NCBI RefSeq assembly: GCF_000341345.1
Contig: NC_020302.1
Coordinates: 2,894,075 to 2,958,074, forward strand
Reading direction: 5' to 3'
Length of the DNA stretch: 64,000 nucleotides
DNA from: Corynebacterium halotolerans YIM 70093 = DSM 44683
Lineage (GTDB): Bacteria > Actinomycetota > Actinomycetes > Mycobacteriales > Mycobacteriaceae
Positions 7,817 through 17,700 of this stretch are shown piece by piece; the stretch's first letter is position 1, and every line of letters starts with the position of its first letter. The translations under genes and the position numbers were made by a program. The notes under the pieces were generated by a model, which made no database searches, was not told where the DNA came from, and saw nothing but the letters and a program-made list of their open reading frames with translations.

Positions 7817-9328
7817 TCATCCGCCCAGAATCGAGCGGACCTGCGTGAGGACAGCGGCGCTTGCCCGGCGTTCCGTCAGCGCGGACACGGTGACGTGGAC
7901 GGTCACGGCCACGAGGACCACCACCGGCCAGGGGATGCCGACCTCGCTGACCAGCAGCACCGCCGACGCCGCGACGGCCGTCGCCACCAGCGCCTGCCGG
8001 ATGAGCAGCCCCCAGGGCGAGACCCCGGGGATACCGAGGCTGCCCCGCAGCAGGAGCAGCATGGCCGCGAGCATCACCACTTCGGTGGCGACGGTGGCGA
8101 TCGCCGCCCCGTCGATTGACCACAGCGGAATCAGGACCAGGTTGAGGCCGACGTTGAGCAGGAGTCCGGCTGCCGCGATCCAGGGGAACACCCGTAGCTT
8201 TCTCGCCGCGACCAGCGCGGATACCACCACGAAGGTGAGGCCGGACAAGGCACTGCCGACCACCAGGAGGGCGGCCGCGGCCGCCCCGCCGGCGAACTGG
8301 GTGCCGTACAGCAGGGAGATCAACGCTTCAGCGCTCGGCCAGAACACGACGGCACCCAGACCTCCCAGCAACGCCGCGACGGCGACCGCCTGATGGAGCC
8401 GAGCGCGGAACACCCCGGGTTGCTCCGGCCACGTCTTGATGAGAACCGTGGTGAAGGGGACCGCCAGGGCGCTGACGATCAGTCCCATCAGATCCGAGAA
8501 CTTGTACCCGATCGCGTACACGCCGACGGCCTCGTAGGTGCCCAATTGCTGCAGCATCAGCATGTCGATGCGCTCGAGGAGGGTGAACAACGCGAATCCG
8601 ACGGAGATCGGGAGGGCCTCGCGCAGCATCTCCCCCCAGTAGGCGGTCACCGCCCTGAAGGACGGGCGGAACTCAGGCGTGAACAGCTTCGGCACCCCGG
8701 CGGCCCGGGCGGCGAACACCACGATCTCCCGGACGATCGCGGGGATGATGAAGGCGAGCAGGGCCGGGTGGACGGCGGCGACGGCGACGATCAGCAGGAA
8801 CTGCACCGCCTGGCCGATGATGTCCCAGACAGCGACGTAGGTCAGGCGGAGTTTGCTCTGGTAGAGGACGAAAAGAGCGTTCGCCGGGGTCGCCAGCGCG
8901 ACCGTGGTGCCCGCCAGGCCTGCGGCGGCCACCACCAGCGGGGCCAGCCCCGCGAAGTAGGCGTAGCCGAGAGCGATGAGGTAACCGAGGATCCCCAGCG
9001 CCGTGCGCAGCATGATGAAGGAACCGGCGAGTCTGGACACCTCCTCGGGCTTGTCCGACGTCAGCCTGGCCAGGACGACACGCCCCACACCGAGGTCGGT
9101 CACCACCTCCATGATGCCCAGTAGGGCGAAGACGAAGGAGTAGCGTCCCCAATCGTCGCCGGTGAGCGTCCGGGCGATGATCACGCTTCCCGCCCACCCG
9201 AACACGGCGGTGATGAGGCGGCCCAGGATCATCGCGGTGCTGCTGCTGAACAGTCGGCGGTTCTCCGTCCCGACGCCCTTCCGGCGCTCCCGCCGTTGGA
9301 CGCCGGATGACTGGTCGACGGTGCTCAT
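7817..9328 (-). CDS. Wzx-like polysaccharide flippase (MATE/PST family)
   Basis: The protein has 503 residues with about 14 membrane segments and the N-terminal signature of polysaccharide transporters: a helix with GRLITAVFGWAGSVIIA, then TLTGDDWGRYSF. The family flips lipid-linked sugar units across the membrane. The ATG at 9328 overlaps the stop of the upstream glycosyltransferase-GNAT gene (ATGA). It is 42 bp before the deacetylase gene. All seven minus-strand genes down to 3234 look like one or two transcription units. Confidence 0.88.
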   Translation of the reverse strand: MSTVDQSSGVQRRERRKGVGTENRRLFSSSTAMILGRLITAVFGWAGSVIIARTLTGDDWGRYSFVFALLGIMEVVTDLGVGRVVLARLTSDKPEEVSRLAGSFIMLRTALGILGYLIALGYAYFAGLAPLVVAAAGLAGTTVALATPANALFVLYQSKLRLTYVAVWDIIGQAVQFLLIVAVAAVHPALLAFIIPAIVREIVVFAARAAGVPKLFTPEFRPSFRAVTAYWGEMLREALPISVGFALFTLLERIDMLMLQQLGTYEAVGVYAIGYKFSDLMGLIVSALAVPFTTVLIKTWPEQPGVFRARLHQAVAVAALLGGLGAVVFWPSAEALISLLYGTQFAGGAAAAALLVVGSALSGLTFVVVSALVAARKLRVFPWIAAAGLLLNVGLNLVLIPLWSIDGAAIATVATEVVMLAAMLLLLRGSLGIPGVSPWGLLIRQALVATAVAASAVLLVSEVGIPWPVVVLVAVTVHVTVSALTERRASAAVLTQVRSILGG

Positions 9329-11610
9329 GTGCCCTGCCCCTCCCCTGCCGGGACGGCGACCCGGCGGCGCCACTGCCCCACCGCGGGGCGGAGGACGTCG
9401 CTGGCACCGTTGGCGCCCTTGGCCAGGGGGAGCAGTCCGGAGCGCGACACCGGAACCGCGAACACAGTGCCCACCGCATACTCCGAGGTCTGCCAGGCCT
9501 GCTTGTACGGGTTGCGCCCGATCATCTGGTCGATCTGGGTGATGCCGAGCTCGTCGTGAATCCGGACGGAGTGCTCGATCAGCTGGTGTCCCGGAGCGAG
9601 CTTGCCGTAAGCGGGGTCGAAGGCGGTGAACCACGCCTCCGCCCGCTCGCCCGTCCGGAACATGACGTCGAACGCGACCCAGACCGAGTCCACCGTCAGG
9701 CCGATCACGCACAGGTGACCGCGCCGCGCCTCCCGGGCCAGGAAGCGTTCCGTGAAGGCCGCGTGCCCTTCGCCGAACAGGTTGAGGCGATTCTCCCTGT
9801 CGGCCTCCTCAGAAACGCGGGTGACCCGCAGCATGTCGGGCCAGTGCGCCCGCAGTTCCTCCGGAGTGCGGAGAACCGTGAAACCCACCGTTCCGAGTTC
9901 CTTCGCGGCACCGCTTCTCAGTACCCGCAGGCGCTTCAGGGTTTTCGCGCTCCGGAGATCGCCCGGGGTGGTTCCCCGTGGAACATCCATCACCGGGCAG
10001 TGGTCGTCCACCGTGTATTCCACGGTCCAGCCACCGCTGTCCAGCAGTGCGGCGAGCAGCGGGGAATCCTCCGGCACGTGTGTCAGTTCGAGCAGGATCC
10101 CGGCCTCGCGCACGCCCGTGACCAGCTTATCCAGGGCAGCACCGTCCTCGGCCAGGACCTCGCCGATGGTGCCGAGCCCGTGGCCGAGCCAGCGGTGGAC
10201 CGTGACCCACACCCGCTTCCGCGTGTGGAGCGGAAGAAGGCCGACGAGCCGGTCACCGCGGTAAACCGCCGCGATCGCCAGATCCCCCCTCCCCAGGGTC
10301 CGGTACCAGCTCAAACCGTAGGAGGGCCGGGAGGCGAACCTGGTGGAACACCGCTGCGTGAGCTCATCCCACTGCGCTTCGAGCTCCGCGTCCACGGTGT
10401 GGTGGATCCGGAAGCGGAGGATCCCGGCCGTCCCGTCCCCCTCCCCGTCCGGGGAGGCCGCCGAGGTACGCCGCCCACCGGTGACGGTCGCGAGCAGCTC
10501 GTCGACGATGACGGAGGCTGAGTCGGCCATGTTGTAGTGCTCCCGGACGTGGCGGTGGCCCTCCTCCCCCATCCGTATGCGCAGGTATGGGTCGTCGATC
10601 AGAGTCTTCAGGGCGTCGGCGACGGGCTCGCGCCGGTGGCAGTCCACCAGGAAACCGGTCTCCCCGTCGAGCACCATCTCCGGGACTGCGCCGTTGGGGT
10701 GGGCGATGACCGGAAGCCCGGCCGCCATCGCCTCGAGGATGGCGTTCGGCGCCTGGTCGATCACCGAGGGAAAGCACATGATGTCCGCGCGGGCGAGAAT
10801 CTCCCACAGGCGCGCATCCCCCGGCTGCAGATCGTTGACCACGGTCAGACCGGGTTCGGCGGGCACCTGCTCAAGCGTGATCAGGGTCAGGTCCGCGCGG
10901 TCCTTCAGTTCCCGGCGCCAGATGTCGAGCAGCATCGTGCCGCCCTTGCGCTCCAGCGTCGTGCCGATGAACACGATGCCCGGGTGCCGGGCCGGGTCGC
11001 GGACCGGGAGCGGCTCGGTGAGGTAGGGGGAGTACACCCCCATCTCCAGGTGGGAGACCTGCCGGGGAGGCAGCCGGTAGTCCGCGGAGCGCAGCGAGTC
11101 CACGACCTTCCGGGTGTTGGCGAAGACCTTGGTCGCCGCCTGCAGCACCGGCCTCTCGAAGATGAGGTTGAGCCGGCTCAACGGGGCGGTGAAGCGGGTG
11201 GGTCTCCGATAGGGGATGCTGAACACGTTCAGCCTGCCCGTGCTGTCCGTGGTGATCACCGTCGGGATGGACCGCAGGATGCGTGCCCCGCCCAGCATCG
11301 TGTTCTGCGTGTACACGTGCAGCGCGTCGATCCCCCCGGCCGCCAGCCGCCGCCGCACCCGGCGGCGCATCGCCCAGGAATGCACCAGCTGTCCCCGCAG
11401 TGGCTGCAGATCCAGGTCCAGCCGGTCCAGGCCCGGCACTGGGGCACGGAGCAGCCGGCCGAGCGGTCCGGGGGCCTCGCCGTCGATGAACTCGACGTCG
11501 ATGTCCCCGCGATCCGCGAAGATTTTCCGGAGTGAACTGTGAACGGTCCGGTGCCCGCCGATGTTTTCGTTGACGAACAGGAACCGGGGTTTTCTGTCGG
11601 GCCGGAGCAT
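9325..11610 (-). CDS. Fusion of GT4 glycosyltransferase and CelD/BcsL-type GNAT acyltransferase
   Basis: The protein has 761 residues. Residues 1 to about 380 form a GT4 enzyme (N-terminus PRFLFVNENIGGHR; donor motif SVIDQAPNAILEAMAAGLPV; GETGFLVD). From Phe400 to about 730 is an Acetyltransf_6/CelD-BcsL GNAT domain (FRIHHTVDAELEAQW, FASRPSYGLSWYRTLG, IGRNPYKQAWQT). One polypeptide would both add a sugar and acylate an amino group, probably on the lipid-linked repeat. The start at 11610 is chosen because GGAAGGA is 8 nt upstream; an in-frame ATG at 11616 is too close. Its GNAT half is closely related to the separate gene at 11767-13035. Donor and acceptor are unknown. Confidence 0.82.
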   Translation of the reverse strand: MLRPDRKPRFLFVNENIGGHRTVHSSLRKIFADRGDIDVEFIDGEAPGPLGRLLRAPVPGLDRLDLDLQPLRGQLVHSWAMRRRVRRRLAAGGIDALHVYTQNTMLGGARILRSIPTVITTDSTGRLNVFSIPYRRPTRFTAPLSRLNLIFERPVLQAATKVFANTRKVVDSLRSADYRLPPRQVSHLEMGVYSPYLTEPLPVRDPARHPGIVFIGTTLERKGGTMLLDIWRRELKDRADLTLITLEQVPAEPGLTVVNDLQPGDARLWEILARADIMCFPSVIDQAPNAILEAMAAGLPVIAHPNGAVPEMVLDGETGFLVDCHRREPVADALKTLIDDPYLRIRMGEEGHRHVREHYNMADSASVIVDELLATVTGGRRTSAASPDGEGDGTAGILRFRIHHTVDAELEAQWDELTQRCSTRFASRPSYGLSWYRTLGRGDLAIAAVYRGDRLVGLLPLHTRKRVWVTVHRWLGHGLGTIGEVLAEDGAALDKLVTGVREAGILLELTHVPEDSPLLAALLDSGGWTVEYTVDDHCPVMDVPRGTTPGDLRSAKTLKRLRVLRSGAAKELGTVGFTVLRTPEELRAHWPDMLRVTRVSEEADRENRLNLFGEGHAAFTERFLAREARRGHLCVIGLTVDSVWVAFDVMFRTGERAEAWFTAFDPAYGKLAPGHQLIEHSVRIHDELGITQIDQMIGRNPYKQAWQTSEYAVGTVFAVPVSRSGLLPLAKGANGASDVLRPAVGQWRRRVAVPAGEGQGT

Positions 11611-11766
11611 CAGCATGGTCCTTCCATGGCAATCCGCCCCCGGGCAGGACCCGGGCCAGGACATCCGGGCGACACCCGGGCGGACTTGTTAAATATTAAG
11701 ACAAAGACTAGCTTGATTTAAGTTTCCTTGTCCCCGCAATCGCCGGGTTGACCGCCTCGACGCCGG
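11611..11766 (-). promoter_or_regulatory. AT-rich promoter region of the GT-GNAT gene, related to that of its paralogue
   Basis: This 156-bp gap is AT-rich between about 11687 and 11732, with TTAAATATTAAGACAAAG and TTTAAGTTTCCTTG. It aligns by eye with the region upstream of the paralogous GNAT gene (13036-13206): CCTTCC, GGCAATCCGCC, the CCCGG runs and the Shine-Dalgarno match in order, and both end in a TTTC(C/T)TTG motif. It appears to have been copied together with the coding sequence. No exact -35/-10 pair is assigned. Confidence 0.45.
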
Positions 11767-13035
11767 CTACCGCTGCCTCGCGTCGCCGAAACGCCGGGGA
11801 GACGGGCACGTCCTCAGCTTCCGCAACCCGGCGCGGGCCCCTGCGACGACGGAATCACTCAGCCTCACCAGCGGGAGCGCTCCGACCCTGCCCCTCGGTG
11901 CGGCGCGCAGCGTCCCGACCGCGTACTCACCGGTCTGCCAGTCGCTCTTGTAGGAGCTGCGGCCGATCATCATGTCCACCCGGGTAATGCCGAGGTCATC
12001 GTGCCGGCGGCAGATGTCCTCGATGAGCTGGTGTCCGGTCTTCGCCTTCCGGAATTCCGGGTTGAAACGGGTGAACCACCCTTCGGCGGCCTTTCCCGTC
12101 TGCAGCATGATCGCGAAGGCCGCCCAGGAGCCGCCGAAGGTCAACCCCCAGATCCGCAGATGGCCGCCGCGCGCCTCCTCGAGCAGGAAATTCCTCGCGA
12201 ATGCGTCGAAGGGAGGGGCACAGAGATTCTCGCGCCTCCCCGCGTCCCCCTCTGCCGAGGCCTCGGCGACGGCGACGATGTCAGGCCAGTGCTCCTCGAA
12301 TTCCTCCGGGGTCTCCAGCACCCGGAACTCGTGGGGCGCGCCGAGCCGGGCCATCTTCCCCCGGTGCCGACGGAGGTTGCTCAGCGTCTTCGCGCTGCGG
12401 AGGTCCCTGGGGGTGGCGCCCGGCGGCAGGTCGATGACGGGGCAGAGCTCGTCCCGCGTGTACTCCACCGCCCAACCACCGTGCCGGTGCAGGGCGGAGA
12501 GCAGCGGCGAGCCCGCTTCGATGTGCGTCAGCTCGAGGACCACCCCGGAGCGGTGCAGCCCGGCCACCAGCTCCTCCACCGCGGTCCCGTCCTCGGCCAG
12601 GGGTTCGCCCACCGTGCCCAGCCCGTGACCGAGCCAGCGGTGGATCGTGACCCCCGGGCGCCTGCGTGCGTGGAGCGGAAGGAGCGCGATGAGCCGGCCA
12701 CCGTCATGGACCGTCGCGACCGCCAACCGCCCCTTCCCCAGGGTCCGGTACCAGTTCAGCCCGTAGGAGGGACGGGAGGCGAACCTGGTGGCGCACCGCT
12801 CCGCGAGATCGCTCCACTGCGCCTCCAGCTCCGTGTCCACGGCGTGGTGGATACGGAATTCGAGGTCACCGTCCGCCGGTGCCGCTGGGGGGCGCTGAGC
12901 GGTGGCGACAACGCCGGGTTCCCCGCCCCCGGCACCGGTCCCGGATCCGGCGGGAGGTGCCACCTGGTCGGCTCGGTGTTCACCGGTGTTCCCATCGGGG
13001 AACGGGGACCGGGGCCTGCTGTCGGGTCGGGACAT
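11767..13035 (-). CDS. CelD/BcsL-type GNAT acyltransferase, paralogue of the fused GNAT domain
   Basis: The protein has 422 residues. After a low-complexity N-terminus of about 58 residues comes a full Acetyltransf_6 domain (FRIHHAVDTELEAQW, FASRPSYGLNWYRTLG, MIGRSSYKSDWQTGEYAVGT). More than half of its residues are identical by eye to the C-terminal half of the neighbouring fusion over about 330 residues. Its first 25 residues (MSRPDSRPRSPFPDGNTGEH) still align with the start of the glycosyltransferase domain of the neighbour, so it looks like a duplicate that lost that domain. The start at 13035 has GGAAGGA 8 nt upstream, exactly as in the paralogue. Likely N-acylation of a sugar unit; substrate unknown. 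Confidence 0.8.
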   Translation of the reverse strand: MSRPDSRPRSPFPDGNTGEHRADQVAPPAGSGTGAGGGEPGVVATAQRPPAAPADGDLEFRIHHAVDTELEAQWSDLAERCATRFASRPSYGLNWYRTLGKGRLAVATVHDGGRLIALLPLHARRRPGVTIHRWLGHGLGTVGEPLAEDGTAVEELVAGLHRSGVVLELTHIEAGSPLLSALHRHGGWAVEYTRDELCPVIDLPPGATPRDLRSAKTLSNLRRHRGKMARLGAPHEFRVLETPEEFEEHWPDIVAVAEASAEGDAGRRENLCAPPFDAFARNFLLEEARGGHLRIWGLTFGGSWAAFAIMLQTGKAAEGWFTRFNPEFRKAKTGHQLIEDICRRHDDLGITRVDMMIGRSSYKSDWQTGEYAVGTLRAAPRGRVGALPLVRLSDSVVAGARAGLRKLRTCPSPRRFGDARQR

Positions 13036-13110
13036 CAACGTGATCCTTCCGGGGCAATCCGCCACCGGCCGGACCCGGGACCGGACACCCGGAGGACACG
13101 AGGACGGAAT

Positions 13111-13152
13111 AAGAAAACTTAAGGAACATAATAACTTTCCTTAAGATTTCTT
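13111..13152. promoter_or_regulatory. Large AT-rich inverted repeat in the GNAT gene promoter
   Basis: AAGAAAACTTAAGGAA (13111-13126) and TTCCTTAAGATTTCTT (13137-13152) are 16-nt arms with one mismatch around a 10-nt spacer. On the minus strand the spacer contains TTATTATG, a possible -10. The repeat lies 76-117 bp upstream of the start codon at 13035 and downstream of the accD3 stop. An operator for a dimeric regulator is the simplest reading. A hairpin is also possible, but a run of T characteristic of a terminator is missing. Confidence 0.55.
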
Positions 13153-13206
13153 GCCGGCTCAATTGACCTCCCGGGGCACCCTCCACCCCCGTTCGGATCC
13201 GGGACC

Positions 13207-14757
13207 CTACATCGGCATGATGGTGTGCTTCTTCGGCAGGTCGCGCACGTCCTTGGTTGCCAGCTGGCGCAGCGCGTGGCGCAGGGCCAGGCGGGTCTCC
13301 CCCGGCTGGATCATGGCGTCCAGGTAGCCGCGCTCGGCGGCGACGTAGGGGCTGGTCATGTTCTCGTCGTAGAAGTCCATGAAGACCTTCTTGAGGTAGG
13401 CCCGCTGCTCCGGCGGGGCGGCCTCGAGCTGCTTGCCCTGGATCATCACGACGGCCGCGGCGGAACCCATGACCGCGATCTGGGCGGTCGGCCACGCCAG
13501 GTTGATATCCCCCGTGAGGTTCTTCGAACCCATCACCGCATAGGCACCGCCGTAGGCCTTGCGCACGATCAGCGAGACCTTCGGCACGGTGGCCTCGACC
13601 ACGGCGAAGGCGAGCTTGGCACCGCGGTGGATGAGGCCGACCTTCTCCTGTTCCACACCGGGCAGGTAGCCGGGGGTGTCCACGACGAAGACCAGTGGGA
13701 TGTTGTAGGCGTCGCAGATGCGGATGAAGCGCGCGCCCTTGTCCGCGGCGTCGGCGTCGATGCAGCCGGCCAGGTGCATCGGGTTGTTGGCGACGAAGCC
13801 CACCGCCCTGCCGTCGATACGCCCGAAGGCGGTGATGAGGTTCGGCGCGTAGTTCTCCTGGATCTCCACGAGATTCTCGTCGTCGCCGAGCTGGACGAGC
13901 AGGTCCAGCATGTCGTAGCCGGCGTTGGTGTCATCCGGCATGAAGGTGTCCAGGCTGGGGGTGACGGCGACCTCCTCGTCGGCGGGCGCGTCGAAGACCG
14001 GGGCCGGGTCATTGCAGGTCAGCGGCAGGTGGTCGAGCAGGTCGCGGACGAAGTCGAAGGCCTCGTCCTCACTGCCGACGACCGCGGAGATATTGCCGTT
14101 GAGCTCCTGCTGACGGGCCCCGCCGAGCTCGGCGGAGGTGACGTCCTCACCGGTGACCTCGCGGATCACGGCGGGGCCGGTCACGTACATCTCGGTCTCG
14201 CCCTCGACGCCGATGACGAAGTCGGTGGTCACCGGGGCGTAGACGGCGCCGCCGGCGGACTTGCCCAGCATGACGGAGATCTGCGGGCTGCGACCGGACA
14301 GCGGCAGCTGACGTCGCGAGATCTCGGAGTACATGGCCAGGGAGGTCACCGCGTCCTGGATGCGGGCACCGCCGGAGTCCTGGATGCCGATGACGGGGCA
14401 GCCGATCTTGATCGCCATGTCCATGACCTCGACGACCTTGCGGCCGAAGGTCACGCCGACGGAACCGCCGTAGACGGTCTTGTCGTGCGCGTAGACGCAG
14501 ACGGGGCGGCCGTCGATACGCCCGTAACCGGTGACCACGCCGTCGGAGTAGATGGCGTCGGGGTCGCCCGGGGTCTTGCCGAGCGCGCCGACCTCGACGA
14601 AGCTGCCGTCGTCGAGCAGCCGGGCGATGCGCTGGCGCGGGGTGGACCGGCCGGCCTCGTCCCGCCGCTTGCGGGCGCGTTCACTGCCGGGGTCCTGCGC
14701 CTTGGCGAGGCGGGCCCGCAGGTCCGCGAGCTTGTCCGCGGTCGTGCTCTCAGTCAC
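13207..14757 (-). CDS. accD3: Acyl-CoA carboxylase beta subunit for mycolate synthesis (AccD3; AccD4 of mycobacteria)
   Basis: The protein has 516 residues and is a complete biotin-dependent carboxyltransferase: N-domain motif QDSGGARIQDAV and the conserved GKSAGGAVYAP stretch, C-domain VVDTPGYLPGVEQE and KAYGGAYAVMGSK. The family moves carboxyl from biotin to acyl-CoA. In Corynebacterineae the member next to pks13 carboxylates the long-chain acyl-CoA that becomes the alpha branch of mycolic acid, together with another AccD, AccA3 and AccE. It starts with GTG at 14757, 25 bp after the pks13 stop, and is the last gene of the fadD32-pks13-accD group. Confidence 0.94.
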   Translation of the reverse strand: MTESTTADKLADLRARLAKAQDPGSERARKRRDEAGRSTPRQRIARLLDDGSFVEVGALGKTPGDPDAIYSDGVVTGYGRIDGRPVCVYAHDKTVYGGSVGVTFGRKVVEVMDMAIKIGCPVIGIQDSGGARIQDAVTSLAMYSEISRRQLPLSGRSPQISVMLGKSAGGAVYAPVTTDFVIGVEGETEMYVTGPAVIREVTGEDVTSAELGGARQQELNGNISAVVGSEDEAFDFVRDLLDHLPLTCNDPAPVFDAPADEEVAVTPSLDTFMPDDTNAGYDMLDLLVQLGDDENLVEIQENYAPNLITAFGRIDGRAVGFVANNPMHLAGCIDADAADKGARFIRICDAYNIPLVFVVDTPGYLPGVEQEKVGLIHRGAKLAFAVVEATVPKVSLIVRKAYGGAYAVMGSKNLTGDINLAWPTAQIAVMGSAAAVVMIQGKQLEAAPPEQRAYLKKVFMDFYDENMTSPYVAAERGYLDAMIQPGETRLALRHALRQLATKDVRDLPKKHTIMPM

Positions 14758-14782
14758 AGATCACCACTCGATTCGTTCTGCT

Positions 14783-17700
14783 CTAGCGGTCCAGTTCCTC
14801 GATACGGCGGGTCAGGTGTGCCCCCACCGTACCGATCTCGGGTTCGTCGACGACGGCCAGATGGTCGCCGTGGAGCTGGATGATGTCCAGTTCGTCAACG
14901 ATAGTCGACCAGCCGCCGTCCGGATCAATCGTCGCGTAGCGCGGCTCCAGCTCGATGGCGCCGGCGTGCATGCGCTCGGCGCGGAAGAGCATGACCGGCA
15001 CGTTCACGTCGGCCCAGCGCGACAGGTCCATGCGGCCGAGGATCTGGTTGTCCACGAAGCTGGCGCGCTGGTGCTCCAGCACACCGGCGGACAGGCCGTG
15101 CTCCGAGGCGTCCGTGGTGGCCAGGAACTGCTCGAGCATGCCCAGCAGAGCCTCCTCCCCGGCGGTCTCCAGCAGCTCGAAGGGAACCGGGATCTCCAGC
15201 CCGTAGGTCTTGGCGGCGAAGTCGCTGTAACGCTGCCAGCGGGCCTTGGTCTCCTCCATGGTGTCCGGGATCGGCTCGGAGGGCTTGACCGTGTCCAGCA
15301 GCACGATGCTGGCGACCTCGATGTCAGGGTCATTGAGGCCCTGCAGCTGGTGCGCGACCTCGAAGGCCAGCGCGCCGCCGAAGCTCCAGCCGCCGAGGAT
15401 GATCGGCCGCCCGGCGGCGTAGGCGCGGATCTCGTCGAGGTAGGCCGCCGCGCGCTCGTCCAGGGAGCCCTCGAGGCGTTCGACGCCGTAGACCGGCACG
15501 TCCTCGGGCAGACGCCGCATCAGCGGCTGGTAGACCACCGAGGAACCGCCGGCCGGGTGGAACAGGAACACGCTCGGGCGGGTGGATTCCTCAGCGCGGG
15601 CCCGCAGCACGCGGATATTGCCCTCGACCTCGGTCTCCAGGCCCTCGCGCACGAGGTCGGCCAGCGGCTCGAGTGTTTCGGCCTCGCGGACCTGTGCGGC
15701 GCTGATCGCGATGCCGGAGCGCTCGGTCAGCCGCTCGGCGATCCGGGTGGCCTGCTCGTCGGTGACGGCCGGCAGTGGGCTGGTCACGCCCGCGGCGGCG
15801 GCGCCCGTGAAGGTGGCCCAGGTGCCGAAGACCATGCGCTCGGAGGCGTCGCGCGGGGCCACGCCGACACCCTGGGCGCCCTGCTTCTCCGCGCCCGCCT
15901 CGGCGGCGGGGGCGGTCTCCACCGGCTCGGTCGGCGTCACGCCCTCACCCGCGGTCGGGGACAGGGAGGCGTCGACGGCGGGGGCGGCCGGACCGGCCTG
16001 AGCACCGCCACCCCCGCCCGCGAGACGGGCCTCGACGGCCTCCTCGACGATGTCCACGACGTCGGCGACGGAGGCGTCACGCAGCGCCTGGACCTGCAGC
16101 GGCGGGATCTGGAAGTCGTTCTCGATGCGGTTCTTGATGCGCATGCCCATCAGCGAGTCCAGGCCGAGGTCGATCAACGGCAGCTCGGCCGGCAGGTCGT
16201 CGACGTCGTAGCCCATGGACTCGGAGACGATCGCGCGCATGCGCTGCTCGACGGTCTCCCCGGAGGCGGGATCCCAGCGCACGGCCTCGACGCCCAGGTC
16301 GTCGTCGGCGTCTGCCGCGGCGGGGCCTGCGGTCGGACCCGCCTGCGGGGCGGCCACGCCCGGCACCCCGGCCGGGGCGCCCAGCTGGAGGGTGGTGGCG
16401 AAGGCCTCGGCCAGCAGGGTGGTCCGGGAGGTCTCGGCGTTGACCTTGTGCACGGTGATGGTCAGCCCACCGATGCCGCGGGCGACCACGGTGGTGATCT
16501 CGCCGTTCGGCGGGAGCATCGCGTGCTCCTCGGCGGCGACGAGCTGCGCGCCCGGTTCCACGGCCTCGGCGGCCAGCTCCAGCAGGGCCAGGGCGGAGGG
16601 CACCTGGTCGGCGTTGGTGGAGAAGGCCACGCGGGCGTCGGGCAGGGTGACGCGGGCGCCCGGCAGCTCCGGGGCGCGGTTGCTCGCGGGGCGGGCGTTG
16701 GTCCAGTAACGCTGGTGCTTCCAGGTGATGTGCGGGGCGTCGATGCGCTCGCCGTCGCCGTAGATCAGCGAGAAGTCGATCGGCGCGCCGGCGACGTAGA
16801 GCTTGGCCAGCAGATCGCGGATCGACTCGACGGTGTCGACCTTGCGCTTGAGCACGTAGAGCAGCTGGGCGTCGGGTTTGCCGACGGTGAACGCGGTGTT
16901 CATCATGCCCATCAGGGCGACCGGGTTCGGGGAGATCTCCACCAGGGTGGTGTGGCCGGCGGCGAAGGCCGCCTCGGTGGCGTCCTGGAAGTGGACGGCC
17001 CGGCGGGTCATCCGCAGCCAGTAGTCGGTGTCGTGGATGACCGCACCGGGCTGGTGGACCACGCCCGGGTCGACGGAGGAGAACAGCGGGAGTTCCAGCG
17101 GCAGGGCGGTGACGCCGGCGGTCTCGAAGGCGAGCTCGCCGAGCAGCGGCTCGACGGCCGAGGTGTGGCCGGCGCCCTTGACGTTGAGCAGGCGGGCGAA
17201 CTTGCCCTCGGTCTCCAGCTTGGCGACGAGCGCGGTGACGGCCTCGCGTGGGCCGCCCACCGTCGTCATGCCGGGACCGGCGTAGACGGCGGGCTCGATG
17301 CCGACGTAGTCCTCGTGCTCCGTGGTCAGCGCCTCGAGGTCCGCGGTGGACAGCTCGACAACGGCCATGGCGCCGAGCTGGTCCTCGGGCAGGGACTTCT
17401 CGCCCTCGCCCATCAGGCGGGCGCGGTGGCAGGCGATCTGCATCGCGTCGTCGGCGGAGATTCCGCCGGCGGCGTAGGCGGCGGCGATCTCGCCCATGGA
17501 CATGCCCATCACGGCCGCGGGCTTCGCGCCGAAGGCGGCCAGCAGGTCGGTCAGCGCGATCTGGATGGCGGTGATGGCCACCTGTGCGGTCTCGGTGTCC
17601 CAGGTCTGCTCGTCGTCGCGGACGATGTCGAGGATGGACCAGCCGGACTCGGCGTCGACACGCTCATCCAGCTCCTCGAGGCGGGCGAGGAACATCGGCG

